Positions 49,505 to 60,350 of a DNA stretch of 64,000 nucleotides are shown here, piece after piece (the stretch's first letter is position 1; every line of letters begins with the position of its first letter). A program made the translations under genes and the position numbers. Source of the stretch: Heterohyrax brucei (Eukaryota; Chordata; Mammalia; Hyracoidea; Procaviidae); NCBI GenBank assembly GCA_028571685.1, contig CM053144.1, forward strand, positions 98,858,171 to 98,922,170, in the 5' to 3' direction. Under the pieces are notes generated by a model. The model saw only the letters and a list, made by a program, of their open reading frames with translations, did no database searches and had not been told where the DNA came from.

Positions 49505-50750
49505 GCGTCTTACATATATTTTAACCAGTGTGATTTGGTTTTACTATGGATTTTCTTACTGACAGATCAATTTAAATCTCTGTCCCTAAGTATGTTTTCT
49601 AGTGCTTTTTTGTGCCCAAGTAGAAAAACATTAAGGTAAATTATATTTAACTGTCCTATAAATTACATTTTGCTGTTTTCCAAAAAAACTGATTTTTTAT
49701 TATTATTTTGCTTGGTTCTAGGATTTGCCTTACTGTGTTGGCCTGAAGGCAGGATCAAGAACTTTGCCTCCTACACTTTGTCCGACACTGAACATTGGTT
49801 AAATGCACAGAGCAGACTTGGTTGTTAGCAGTTATGTTTTTAAAATGGTTTCTTTATGACTATCCTTGTATAATTCTTCCACGGTGGTTTTGGTATCATG
49901 ACTAACTTCCCTAAATTGTTAACACAATAGAAATCATCTCAACAATCTATAATAAGAATATGTAACAACATTCCTTTTGTAAGTTTAAGGGTAAGAGCTA
50001 TCAGTTTTTCCATATACCATAAAGTTCTGTGCAACAGTGAATGGCAGTCATCACAATTAACACCTCCTTTGCTGCTTTGAGTTCATAAATATGATCAGAG
50101 GGCTGAATAGAAGCATCCATTTAAAGTTCATAGCTTTTCTGAGGTTTTTGTGTTTTAACATGGAGATTCTTTGAATTATTACTTAATTTAGCGATCCTAA
50201 GACCTAAGAGTTTTCCTGACAAAAATTAGTATTTTGACATTTTCTGCATCCTTTCACAGTTTTTGAGTTCAGAAACGATTCCTTTCAGAAAAACATTCAG
50301 AGCCCAAAAAGTAATTTATAGTTCGCTCACTGGAGCAGTGAATTTATGAAATCAAGTCTTTCATTTTCTTGCTGTGAGAGACAGACTTTGTTCTCCTTGA
50401 TGAATTTGCCTATTATCTTGCTCTTTGCCCAGAAGGAATTCTCAGCATCCACTTTAACAGACACTCACAGGGACTGACAGGTAGAAACACAAGCAACATA
50501 AAGTACATGAAAAATGCCTCATCGGTACACCCAACGGAACCATGGCCAGAAGAAGCAAGACTACTCAGTGACACTTCTACTTCTGGTTTATGCAGTCTCA
50601 GTAACCTTTTTTAGAATAGTATTCGTTCAGATACAATCATCACCATATTAAAATTTTCAATTTAAATAGTTCAATGTAAGATGTCAAAGATACACTTACC
50701 TCTTGTTCAGTTACTTTGGATCCATCTTTGCCCTCTGAACTCTCTGGAGA
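38865..50750 (-). CDS. HMGN3: HMGN3, high mobility group nucleosome-binding protein 3 (partial, coding exons 2-6)
   Basis: HMGN proteins are small, basic, disordered nuclear proteins that bind the nucleosome core, compete with linker histone H1 and loosen chromatin. Five minus-strand exons join in frame: 50750-50700 (17 codons), 44247-44218 (10), 40825-40775 (17), 39570-39457 (38) and 38903-38865 (12 plus TGA). All junctions are phase 0 with GT/AG sites. The peptide has the invariant nucleosome-binding core RRSARLSA, then [13 protein letters not shown], a [11 protein letters not shown] linker and an acidic C-terminus ending in SVDNEGE. Adding the five residues of exon 1, which lies past 64000, gives 99 residues, the length I know for HMGN3a. 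The C-terminus separates it from HMGN1, 2, 4 and 5. The long introns rule out a processed HMGN pseudogene. Relative to the human protein as I remember it, there are a few conservative differences in exons 2, 4 and 5. Confidence 0.96.
38980..39007. repeat. (AC)n microsatellite in HMGN3 intron 5
   Basis: About 14 AC units, 77 bp upstream of the exon 6 acceptor in transcript direction. Confidence 0.97.
39457..39570 (-). CDS. HMGN3: HMGN3 coding exon 5 (linker and regulatory domain)
   Basis: This 114-nt exon encodes 38 residues, beginning [20 protein letters not shown] and ending NGETKAEE. It carries the second nuclear-localisation-type basic cluster and most of the chromatin-regulatory C-terminal domain. 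The acceptor AG is at 39572-39571 and the distal donor GTACTT starts at 39456. An internal donor lies within the exon (see the splice-site entry at 39496). Intron 5 downstream is 551 bp and contains an (AC)n repeat. Confidence 0.96.
39496..39498 (-). promoter_or_regulatory. HMGN3: Alternative internal 5' splice site in HMGN3 exon 5 (HMGN3b isoform)
   Basis: Within exon 5 the minus strand reads AAG|GTACTG, with the exon ending at 39498 and GT at 39497-39496. Splicing from here to the exon 6 acceptor at 38903 leaves phase 1 and reads GKEG-TEN-stop. With 5 residues from exon 1 this totals 77, the length and ending I know for HMGN3b. The site is therefore the likely source of the short isoform that lacks the C-terminal regulatory domain. 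Confidence 0.85.
40195..40375 (+). repeat. MIR in HMGN3 intron 4
   Basis: Order gtcaagtttcttactaagtc, cttcctcatctgcaaacagg, taaatgtttgctattc matches MIR. Confidence 0.75.
40775..40825 (-). CDS. HMGN3: HMGN3 coding exon 4 (proline/lysine-rich part of nucleosome-binding domain)
   Basis: This 51-nt exon reads [17 protein letters not shown]. The acceptor TGCAG ends at 40826 and the donor GTAAG starts at 40774. It completes the nucleosome-binding domain. The alternating K/P residues are typical of HMGN and follow directly from RRSARLSA in exon 3. Intron 4 downstream is 1204 bp and contains a MIR at about 40195-40375. Confidence 0.96.
41508..41719 (-). repeat. AfroSINE, long variant, in HMGN3 intron 3
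   Basis: Diverged minus-strand copy; the head lies near 41680-41719 (gggttagcagctcaatgtgt). Confidence 0.75.
42464..42781 (-). repeat. AfroSINE split by another AfroSINE
   Basis: Host tail 42464-42517 and host body 42667-42781 align with a minus-strand copy. The host resumes at ataggatagagtcgagctgc after the insertion. Confidence 0.88.
42518..42666 (+). mobile_element. AfroSINE inserted in AfroSINE
   Basis: Complete plus-strand copy from ggaaatcctggtgctgtagc to gaatcgagttgacagca, flanked by a short ttat duplication (42514-42517 and 42667-42670). Confidence 0.85.
43151..43290 (-). repeat. AfroSINE in HMGN3 intron 3
   Basis: Minus-strand copy with a short central deletion, ending ctatgccaccagggcttcc. 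Confidence 0.87.
44218..44247 (-). CDS. HMGN3: HMGN3 coding exon 3 (nucleosome-binding core [10 protein letters not shown])
   Basis: This 30-nt exon is below normal ORF-detection size and encodes [10 protein letters not shown]. It contains the RRSARLSA octapeptide that contacts the nucleosome acidic patch in all HMGN proteins. The acceptor AG is at 44249-44248 and the donor GTAAGTA starts at 44217. Perfect conservation of this motif between consensus splice sites is the strongest single sign that the locus is a functional HMGN gene. Intron 3 downstream is 3392 bp and carries AfroSINEs at 41508, 42464 (with one nested) and 43151. Confidence 0.96.
45857..46067 (-). repeat. AfroSINE, long variant, in HMGN3 intron 2
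   Basis: Diverged minus-strand copy ending ctgtaccactcagggattcc. Confidence 0.78.
46373..46533 (+). repeat. AfroSINE, well preserved, in HMGN3 intron 2
   Basis: Clear full-length copy from gaaaccctggtggtgtagtg to ggaattgacttgacagcagt; it lies antisense to the gene. Confidence 0.92.
47980..48543 (+). repeat. MaLR-type solo LTR in HMGN3 intron 2
   Basis: Start tgtcagggattgtattgtat; middle gattagggtgggactgtaac and gaggttcctgtgccaagatg; end tatctgttaaagaagtacca. Shares all of these blocks with the copy at 51741-52228. No internal viral sequence. Confidence 0.75.
48850..48970 (+). repeat. L2 3' fragment
   Basis: Order ggaagctccatgaaggcagg, aatgtctgttttg, acagtacctggcatgttat is the common L2 3' end. 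Confidence 0.65.
49461..49508. repeat. (AC)n microsatellite with CG-rich end
   Basis: About 19 AC units followed by gtgcgcgcg. Confidence 0.97.
50700..50750 (-). CDS. HMGN3: HMGN3 coding exon 2 (N-terminal part of nucleosome-binding domain)
   Basis: This 51-nt exon reads [17 protein letters not shown]. The acceptor AG is at 50752-50751 after a short pyrimidine tract, and the donor GTAAG starts at 50699. It joins the missing MPKRK exon upstream and exon 3 downstream, both in phase 0. The lysine I expect before the final QE from the human protein is glutamate here, a charge change just before the nucleosome-binding core. Intron 2, which follows, is 6452 bp and holds AfroSINEs at 45857 and 46373, a MaLR-like LTR at 47980 and an (AC)n tract at 49461. 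Confidence 0.95.
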
Positions 50751-51740
50751 CTAGAAAGAAGATATTTCAGTTAATTGTACTGAAATTGACACACACAAAT
50801 TAGAGAGAGATACCTAAAACAAAATAAAACAAACAACAACAAACACGTTATTTCAATTCCCCGGATCACATATGCCAACAGATTTTTTTTCTGCAGGGAA
50901 AAAAGTTTATAAGAGTTCGTAAGAGGATATATTTTACACACACATTGTATTTATCGGCATCACCGCTCTACTTTTAAAACAGGAGAGGCACAAAGCTGCC
51001 GTGAGCCTCTGTTGCCAATGTGGCTTCACTCCAGACCACTTGCATCTACCTTCCAGGTCTGCATCACTGGTCAAGGGTCAATGAACCACAGGGAATGGCA
51101 GAAGTGACTACAACCTACTGTGTGCTCCTGTCAGTTTGTCCCCTGAAGAGAAGGGCAGGAAGCTGGAAAAGCCTGGAAAACAGTATTTTCATCCCCCACT
51201 TACCTACTTTCAATTTCTAGTCCACTTCTCGGTATGACTTGACAAGCTTATGGATTACTGCTTTTCCACTCCCAGCTCCAGCATCTCTGCCCTCCTCACA
51301 GCCTGGGCATGACTGCCAGGAGCCCTGCCACCCCTGACTTTTTTTTGAAGGTGATGGCTCCCCTGTGGCAGCGCTTGTCCATGCCCTGAACAGCTCTGAC
51401 CTGTCTGCTTTACAGGCTACCTACAGTGATGGGAAAAATACATTTGGGTTTATATGGCACACCCTAATATATTTTTATTGGCTGAAGAGTTAATAAACAA
51501 TAAAACAAACTAGTGAAAAACTATTATTAAACACATTTTAAAACTGTATTAAGGGGGAAGGGGAATATCAAATCTTTATGGCACAAGTGAGCAAAGGATA
51601 AGAATAAAGCTCCCATATGAAAATAATAATAAATAGGAATCAGAGATGTGTACACTGTTTAGTTTAGTAAAATAAAACAGTTATGAGGTAATGCTATCAG
51701 AAAATTCAGTGTTGGTCAAGGATGGTGACAGTAGACAGTA

Positions 51741-52228
51741 GTTGGGGGACTGAACTGTCCCCCCCAAAATACATGTAGCCAATGTGGCTGGGCCATGATT
51801 CCAAATATTTTGTGATTATCTTGTGCTGTATGTTAAAGGATTAGGGTGGGACTGTAAACCTCTTCACAGGATTACCTCCCTGCTCCACTGTAAAGGGAGT
51901 TTCCCTGGAGTATGGCTTGCCCCACCCTTAATCCTTTAAGGAAAGAGGGGCAAGCTCAGAACTGGGAACCTCACACCATCAGGAAAGCAGCACATGGAGA
52001 AGAACGCGTTCTTCAGACCTGAGGTTCCTGCGCCAAGATGCTCCCTGGACAAAGATTGATACAATACTGGACTTTCCTCCAGAGCCGACCAGGGGAAAAG
52101 CCTTCCTCTGAAGCAGACATCCTGAATTTGCACTTGTAGCCTACCGGACTGCCTAAGAATAAACCTTCCTGTGTTAAAGCCATCCACTGTGGTATTTCTG
52201 TTAGAGCAGCAACAGCTAACTAAAACAC
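51741..52228 (+). repeat. MaLR-type solo LTR in HMGN3 intron 1
   Basis: Closely similar to the copy at 47980 in order and spacing: gattagggtgggactgtaaa, tccctggagtatggcttgcc, gaggttcctgcgccaagatg, then ttctgttagagcagcaacag at the end. Confidence 0.75.
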
Positions 52229-52311
52229 ACTCTTCCCAAAGAACGACTTGCTAATGTGAAAAAGATACACAGGACTAATCATCCAATGACCCAGTAATTC
52301 CAATTTTGGAA

Positions 52312-52384
52312 CTAACCCACTGCCTTTGAGTCAATTCCGACTCATAGCAACCCTAAAGAACAGAGTAGAACCGTCCTCATAGAT
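52312..52384 (-). repeat. AfroSINE tail fragment
   Basis: Only the 3' half of a minus-strand copy (gagtcaattccgactcatag). Confidence 0.85.
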
Positions 52385-52754
52385 ACATACATAAGGAAGC
52401 ATTAAATAGCTATAATAATTCTAATTGGTGTTGATGACATCACTTTCAATATTCCTCATGCAGTGGTTAGTGATAAGAAATAAGACCAAGAGATTTTTTA
52501 AACACTGACCTAAAAATGTCTGTACTGGATATAAGTAATTCGAAAAGAAAACTTGGGAGAGACACTGCATAGAAAAAGCTGGCATGCTAACAATGTCAAT
52601 ACCTTGAGATGAATGAATCTAAGACTACAGATGTGAAGAACCACAACTCAGGGCAAAGCTGGTTTCTCTGGTAATCTCTCCACAGGGCTTTCTATTAGCA
52701 GGTGTATGATAAATCTGCCTAAATGTACAACTGATGTTTACCCTGGTGTCAGTG

Positions 52755-52950
52755 TGGTACTGTAGCCATGAATGCAGCATGTGGGTTCAGAACTCCAGGC
52801 TTGAACTCTAGCTCTGCAGTTAGGGGAGCTGTGTGATCTGGGTGGTGACTTGATCACAAGGGCTCAGTCTTTTCACCCATGAATGACAGATGATGACATC
52901 TAACTCAAGGGTCATGCTTATGATAACAGGAAATGTCTTGCTTATGATCA
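52755..52950 (+). repeat. MIR fragment
   Basis: Order gcatgtgggttcagaactcc, tgaactctagctctgcag, gtgtgatctgggtgg. Confidence 0.65.
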
Positions 52951-53520
52951 AGCAAGATTAATTCATAAGCTGTCAATTATTACCCAGATGTTATGCAATA
53001 AAAAGGTAAAAGATCTTAATGCGTTTAATGAATTATCAAATATAAAATTACATTCAACAGAGCCATAACGCTGAGCATACTTCCTTACATCTATATTCCC
53101 TGCAAACTGGTTACCTTTTCCCTGTGAGAGGCACCTTTACTTCTGGCTTGTTAGTTTCTTGTGCCTTTCAAGGTGTTGCATATGTGGAAATAGATCCTGT
53201 TATCCATTTTTCACTTTGTGTTGGCCTTATGCTTTGCTTTCGTTGCTCCATTCACTCATGAAGAAGAAAAAATCAGCCCAATCAGATCTCAAGACTTAAA
53301 AACATGAAAACAAACAATATAGGTAGCTAACACTTAGATAGCAGTATAATAATTAAAAGGAACACACCAAAAACCCAAGGACACACACAGTTTGAGTGAA
53401 AGGATGTTAAAAATGTACACTGAGTTCAAATTAACTACAAATTACAGAACACTCAAATATCCTTTTCTCTTTGTCATCAGGAGACTTCTTAAACACACGG
53501 TATATTGTATAAAAAACAAA

Positions 53521-54790
53521 ATGAGGTTTGACAATTAAGTCCGTGAACTTGCCACCAAGTGCTTACACTGACACCACTGTACAAAAAACTGGGCAAGATT
53601 TCATGGTATATCAGTGTCTCACAGCTGTGTTTGTGTCAATGTGTGGTGGTGTCTTGCCATGTGACACTTGTTTCTGTTGTGTATTTTTGTGTGCTGTTGT
53701 GAGAAAGTTGTAGCTTTAATTACAGCAATGAACAAACACTGAATTTCTCATTAAACTTGGCAAGAGTGGAAGTGAAACCAGAGACTTGTTAGTCCAAGTT
53801 TATGGGGATGATGCCATGAGGACAATGGCAGTGTGCAAATGCCTTAAATGTTTTTCTGAGAGGAGAGAAAGTGTCACTGATGAAGAGAAGTCAGTGTGGC
53901 CACTAACAGCAGAATTGTTGAAAATATCACAAAAATTTGTTGAACTGTGTGTCAAAATTTTCAGCTGATGGTGAGAAGTGTAGCAGACCAGGTAAACATC
54001 AACAGAAAAGCAGTTGGGAAAATCTTAAGGGACAATCTTGGCATGAGGAAGGCGTGTACAAAGATGGTCCTGAAGGGTCCCACAGAAGAACAAAAGCAAA
54101 AGAGAGTTGAAGTCTGCCAAGATTTTGGAGACACAAGGTGATGTTTTACACTCTGTTATCACTGGTGATGAAACACGGGTGTAACAGTACAACTCCAAAA
54201 TAAAGCATCAAAGTGCACAATGACCAAAGAAGTTCCGTTAGTCCAAATCAAGAGTCAAAATGATGTTGCTAACCTTTTTGGATGATATCAGAGGGATCAT
54301 TCATTATGAATTTGTAACAACTGGACAAACTGTTAACCATTTATTATGTGGAAGTGCTGAAAAGGCTGTGTGAAAAAGACAGACAAAAATGACCTGAACT
54401 TTTCACTACCAACTCATGGCTCTTGCATCACGACAATGCACCAGCTCACACGGCACTATCTGTGAGGAAGTTTTTAGCCAGTAACTGTATTGGAACACTC
54501 TCCCTACTCACCTGATCTGACCCCCAATGACTTTTTCTTCATCCAAAAGTCAAGGAAATATTGAAGGGAAGACATTTTAATGACATTCAAGACATGAAGG
54601 GTGATACCATGACAGCTCTTGTGGCCATTCCAGACAGAATTCCAAACTGCTCTGAAGGGTGGACTAGGCACCGACATCAATGCATAGCTTCCCAAGGGGA
54701 GTACTTCAAAGGTAACCACAGTGACATTCAGGAAAGAGGTATGTGGTACTTCTTCTAGGATGAGTTCACAAGCTTAGCTGGCAGACTTTG
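53521..54790 (+). mobile_element. Near full-length, inactivated mariner
   Basis: It is bounded by inverted ends (gacaattaagtccgtgaact at 53530 and the complement of gagttcacaagcttagctgg at 54761-54780). The ~1.27-kb body encodes a decayed mariner transposase in several frames. Visible pieces: a helix-turn-helix stretch RSVADQVNINRKAVGKILRD (about 53974-54033), EEQKQKRVEVCQDF, TGDET (about 54153; first catalytic Asp region), HDNAP region (about 54430; second Asp) and PNDFFF near 54520. Frameshifts and stops rule out activity. The homologous fold-back copy is at 18729. Confidence 0.88.
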
Positions 54791-55214
54791 TATATAGTAG
54801 TGTCAACAAAAGAAATACGGGTACACCTAAGAACACAGATAACTCTCACAAACATGAGAAAGACAAGTGAATCACGGCATGACTAAGTAAAGCTCAAAAG
54901 TGTACATATGTGGTAAACATATAAATAAAAGCAAATAATAAAAACAAAATCAGATAGAGGTTACCTCTGGGTGAGCAGCAGGAGGATGATGTGGCTACAC
55001 TGGGACAAAGGCAATGGCAATGCCATATAGTCTTAACCAGGACGCTGAGTACAATGCCTTCTTTCATTATTATTAATTGATACACATATGTGGACGGTGT
55101 GCATGCATGTACATATGGTGTGTTTTATGTCAAAATATCTTTAATTTTATAAAAATATAAGACTTTTAACAGGTACTTTTTAAAAAATATGTAACTGTTA
55201 AAAATGAAAATAGT

Positions 55215-55870
55215 TTTAATGAGACAGTGAAAGAAGGAAGTAATGAACTGTCAAAGACTGCCGAGGAATTGTCCCAGAAAGAAACGTATAAAGAGACAAA
55301 TAACATGGAAGAGAGATTAGGAGAAATGGAAGGTAAGTTAAGAAATTCCACATCTATCTAGTAGATGTCCCAGAAAAAAACAGAATACAGCTACAAGTAA
55401 TGTCTGGGAAGTTTCCCAAACGAAAGTCATGAGTCTCCTCACAGAAAACTTACACCAAGTAACAAATCAGAAAAGAAAACAAACACAAATACAAGGAAAT
55501 ATAACTACAGAACATAAAGGAAAATGAGAAAAATCCTATAAAGTCACTGGAGATAAAAGACAGATTATTCACAAAGAATGACTTCACACCAGCAATGAAA
55601 AATATAACAAAATACAGAGTAATGTTCAAAGAGGCGAGGAAATCATAACTTGCCAGTCTAGAATTTTATACCTATCTAAACTACTAATCAAAAGTGAGGG
55701 AAAAACCAAGTTATTTTAGAACGTAAATGCTATGAGACTTCACCACCAACAGACCCTTTCTTTCAACAAAGATCTAGTACTAAAGAATCAAATTCAGCAG
55801 TCAGAAAAATGAATTCAGATGGAAGAAATGGATATAAGGACTCATTACATATATTGCTAAGCTTAATAAA
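55215..55870 (+). repeat. HAL1/L1 ORF1-like fragment
   Basis: Decayed ORF1-type sequence: glutamate-rich coiled-coil phrases (gaagagagattaggagaaat), then ataaaagacagattattcac, gtctagaattttatacctat, and tcaccaccaacagacccttt, in the order of L1/HAL1 ORF1. Confidence 0.65.
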
Positions 55871-56739
55871 TTCCTGCCTATAAATAATACTATTTTAGTG
55901 TGTATTTTAAAAAATTTCAATAGAATTTAGAATCAGAATATAGAAATGTCCTATAAAAATACAATGCACACATGTCATTTAGAATTTTCTAACAGCCACA
56001 TCAAAGAAGTAAAAAGAAACAGGTGAAATTAATTTTAATAACATCTTATTTAATCAAAAATATCTAAAACTTAGGATTTCAATATATAATCAATATAAAA
56101 ATTATTAATAAGACAGTCTACAAACTTTTGTACTGAACCTTCAAAATCTGGCATGCATTTTTCGCTTACAGCACATCCCCATTCAAATGCTAAATTTACA
56201 CTAGAACTAACTTTATTTCACTTATATTTCATAAAATTTATAGACGTTCCACATGCCTGTGTTGTTCTGAACATATTTAAAAATTCATAATTCAATCTAT
56301 TATCAGTTTTTAGATTTATATTGTTTAAAATTCAATAAAATAAAAAATTGAGTTCCTCAGTCTTTGTAAGTGCTTACTGGCCTCACGCAGCCAGGGGCTC
56401 CCAGAGTGGACAGCACACACACAGGGAGCAACATTCACAAAGACAAGACTGAAGTCAACAGGTAAGACCTATAAGTGCACTAGGGAGACTGGTCTTGAAT
56501 TGGCAGATGATAAGAGTTTCAGAACGATTGTAAACTGTATTAAAATCTAAAAATAGCCACTACAACTTTTAAGACCAGGAACAGAATCCTAACTTTCAAA
56601 TCAAGAAGAGTGTAATAAAGCAAACTTTACCAATAAAAGGCAGGGAAGAAAAGAACTAAACAAAGGAAAACGTACAATATATATGAAATAAAAAATAATT
56701 CGAAAAAGTCCAAATATAGTAAAAAAATCATAATATACC

Positions 56740-57040
56740 TAAATAAGCTATAGTCATTCATTATAATGTCAAATGACAGAAGAAACACAGTAACACGTAT
56801 ATGACTTCATTTTTACAAATTTCAAAACCTGCATGAATCAGTATTATGGATATACATGTGTCATAAAAGTACAATAACATGGACTAGAAGAATACACACC
56901 AAGTTCATCATGGTTACATCTAGAAAGGCAGACAAAGGAGATGAAGGAGATGTTTAGAAGGAAACTTGAAATTATTTCACTTTTTTTTAAAAAAAAAGAT
57001 CTGAAGCAAATACAATAAAATGCCTCAATTTGTTAATTCT
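56740..57040 (+). repeat. Possible L1M 3' UTR
   Basis: Order gaatacacaccaagttcatc, tggttacatctagaaaggca, aattatttcactttttt resembles an old L1 3' end. Confidence 0.4.
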
Positions 57041-57799
57041 GAATGATAAACAAGGATGTTATAGCACCTCTTGTTTTTTTACACGTAAATATATTTATAC
57101 TTTATATAATACATATTTTTTTTTTTACATATAAGCAAACTTGCCCCATTAAACTCAGTTTAATAGTGCCATATCTACTGCTTAACACAAACTCTGTGAC
57201 TAGGTTTACTCATGGCATTTTCAATATTTCTTAAGTGGCCTATGAATCTGGTTCATACGCTGCCTCCTCGTTTTCTGTCCAAGACATATAATTCATAATG
57301 GCTTCATCTGTGCTAATATGAAGGAGGTGGAGACAGGCAAGATGAGAAGCCAAGAGCAATACAAGCACTGATTCAGACCTTCTAGGAGATCTGGGTAGAG
57401 GGAGCAAGGATCCCTTAGCAGCTGACTGTGGAATCTTCACTCATTTTTCACACAAAGATGCCTACGTGTTGCATCTGCAGTTCTTACAGTGTACAACTGT
57501 ATTTTCCTTAAGACTAAATCACAACTAGCAGTCAATACTAGTACACCAAGGAAACAAACTTAGAATTTTTATTTCACTGTCAATTCACAAGAAATTAACA
57601 GGAAAGATTACCTACCTGCTGAAATTCACTTCCAGTACATGCCGACTGTCACCTTATAGAGAGGCACTAAGGGGCTAGGTAATGAACTCAACCTTCTGCC
57701 TCCAAACTCGAGAACGGATCAGAGAAAACAGGAAAAATCCTTATGTCCCTCAAAATTTACACCTTCCCAAGAGCTACCTGGGAACAGCTCTACATGACA

Positions 57800-57955
57800 T
57801 TCACTGCCGTCAAGTCGATTCCAAAGCTCAGGACAGAATAAAACTGCCCCATGTGGTAGTTCCCATTATGGGAACAGATCGCTGGGCCTCCTCTCCCTGT
57901 GGAGTGGCCAGTGGGTTAGCAGCCAAGCCCTTAATCGTTACACCGCCACGGCTCC
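57800..57955 (-). repeat. AfroSINE
   Basis: Diverged minus-strand copy ending cgttacaccgccacggctcc. Confidence 0.83.
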
Positions 57956-57959
57956 TTTT

Positions 57960-59079
57960 AGATGACATAGCCCTACTGCTCTCTCACCACAGATAACACA
58001 TGCTGAAGGCATGGCAGGAGGCCAGGAAGATAAGCCTAGTGCATTCCCGATGCCACACTCCTCCTCAGCCACCAGGGAAGGAAGAAAGGTTTGGGACTCT
58101 CAGCAGTGAGCATTGGCCTGTTCCCACACTAAAATTACAAAAAGTCTTCATTGGCAAGCGTAGGCCCTTAGAGTTCTACTTCTAAGACTTAAAAAGTGGT
58201 AAGAACTACTGGTTTATAATTTAAGTGAATTACTTGAGGGCCTAGAGTGTTTATGAAACTCAAGGAAACATTTGCCAGCAGCCACAGGATAAATACAGTT
58301 CCGATTCCCGGGTTAGCCATGCTGATTTGAAAACGCCAGGAGCAGACCTAACAGTGCCAACAAACTAACAATCATTTCTTTCAACTTTGGACATGTAATA
58401 CTTCAGAGTGACTTTTCCCGAATTTGCAGGCATCTAAGGCTAATTTTAAAATTAATTTGCATTTTCTGTTATAAACCCAAATCTGGAGAAAAGGAAGTAA
58501 ACAACAGTGAGTTTGTTGGAAGAGGAAATTCATTCTCACACTTAAAGTTCAAGTAGTCTATAAAATGAAAAGCTGAAATGTGCCTAACCACTCTTCTGCT
58601 AAAAATGACACATACTTGATTAATACAAGGTTAATTTCCCACACTAGTACTTTGCCATGAAATCATACTATTTTTCAAAGTAAGTAGTTATCTTAAATAC
58701 AAATATTGATAAGGCACAGGAAACAGACCATGGAAATTTTATCCAAAGTCACAAAGACTATATGCATAACATCAGGATGGCAGTTTTCCATTCTTCCTGT
58801 AAGGTGTATATTTGGGATCCCCCAATATTGCATTGCTTTTTAGAGTAATCTTTAAAAATCGATTATTGGAGTTGAGATTACATCCAGAGAATTAACAACC
58901 AAACATGTATTAAATTTTTTTGCCACTGATTTCTCTGCTTGTTCTTAACAATTTTATCAGATGACTTCCATAACCCTAACTGCATGGATTAAGGGTTTTG
59001 AAGACTAGTATGTCTTCACCAGTACTTTATTATTCAAAATAAAGTAACAGATTGAGCATTCTGCTTTAAAAGACATTGG
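57960..59079. other. Intronic DNA, nothing recognised
   Basis: AT-rich sequence of HMGN3 intron 1 without named repeats. Confidence 0.4.
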
Positions 59080-59485
59080 ATGAACTGAAACAAACAGCAA
59101 CATTCTATTTTCTGAGATACACTTTTAAAGGAAAACATTTCACATATTACTCAAGTATAATTTATCTTGAAAATACTGTGCTGAGTAAGTCACAAAAGGA
59201 CAATCTTGTAAGACCCCATCAATATGAAATATCTATAACAAGCAAGCATACAGACATCAAAGTTTATCAGTGGTTACCAGGGGAACATGAGAGGGAAGTA
59301 GAAAGGAAGACACCACTAAGAGGACACTGAGGTGCTTTCTGTTAAAGGTGATGGAAAAATTCAGAACTGGTTAATGGTGATTACAACATGAACGTAATTA
59401 ACACTGCTAAGTGTACATGTGAAGAATGTAAACATGGCAAATATCTTACTACCCATACATTTTTATCACTGTGGAAAAAAAAAAG
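59080..59485 (+). repeat. L1MB-like 3' end
   Basis: Order gtcacaaaaggacaatcttg, accccatcaatatgaaat, cagtggttaccagggg, aacactgctaagtgtacat, followed by an A-rich tail at 59475. Confidence 0.7.
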
Positions 59486-59659
59486 GAGAAAAAAGGAAAA
59501 GCCATCTTCAAGAATGCTGAATTAAATTTTATTGGGACAAATATGTATAATTTAATAATGAGAGTATACTGTTAATAAGAAATCATTTAAAACACTTTAG
59601 ACATCTCTTTGGTCTCAGGGGCTTCTTTTACCCAGGTAATGTGCTGTGGTTTTGTATGG

Positions 59660-59800
59660 TTGGGATCATGAAGAGAGCACCTGGTTGAGGTCAGATGCCT
59701 GAATTCCAGTCTGGCTCCAATCTGACTTCACTGAGCCAGTGTTTTTTCATGAGTGAACTGAAGTAGGTAGATGCAAAGATCATTCATCTTATTACTTAGC
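59660..59800 (+). repeat. MIR fragment
   Basis: Order gaagagagcacctgg, gcctgaattccagtctggct, atctgacttcactgagcc. Confidence 0.55.
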
Positions 59801-59818
59801 TACTTGTGTACTCACTGG

Positions 59819-59985
59819 AAAACCTGGTGGCATTATGGTTAAACACTACAGCTGCCAACCAACCTAAAGGTCAGCAGTTCAAATATACCAGGCGCTCCTT
59901 AGAATCTCTGTGGGGCCATTCTACTCTGTCTTATATTGATTTGTCTTAAAATGACAAATCTGTCTTAAAATGATTTGACGTCAGT
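59819..59985 (+). repeat. AfroSINE with small tandem duplication in tail
   Basis: Head gaaaacctggtggcattatg is normal. The tail repeats tgtcttaaaatgacaaatc-type sequence before the final gatttgacgtcagtgaat. Confidence 0.82.
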
Positions 59986-60084
59986 GAATTCTGTGCACTT
60001 ATTTACAACACTAGAGAAGTACTCTGTGTACAGTATAGGGAGTCCTGGAAGTGAGGTCTGAGAGAGGACCTGAGAGGGTTCCTG

Positions 60085-60350
60085 AGAAATGACAATAATA
60101 AAGCTTGCATATCACACTCAGTGTGCAAGGCAATGATCTAACTGACTCACATAACATAAATCATTTAATCCTTACCACAATCCTATGAAGTTAGCAAACA
60201 GTATCATGGCTATTTTATAAATGAGGAATTGAGGCCAGAGAGGTTAAGTTAACTTGCCTAAAGTTACCTAGCTGGTAAGTGCAAGAACCAGGATTCAGAC
60301 CCAGGTAGGCTGGGCTCAGAGTTTAACTCTTAACCACTACACCATTCTAA
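60085..60350 (-). repeat. MIR, near complete
   Basis: The + strand reads catttaatccttaccacaat, aatgaggaattgaggccaga, gaggttaagttaacttgcc, aaccaggattcagacccagg, the complement of a full MIR. Confidence 0.85.

Noticed and set aside
38865..50750. HMGN processed pseudogene
   Set aside because: HMGN pseudogenes are common, but here the exons are separated by introns of 0.5-6.5 kb with consensus splice sites and an intact frame.
59817..60000. Direct repeats suggestive of a CRISPR-like array
   Set aside because: The tgtcttaaaatga repetition is a small duplication in a SINE tail. Spacers and regular periodicity are absent and the DNA is mammalian.
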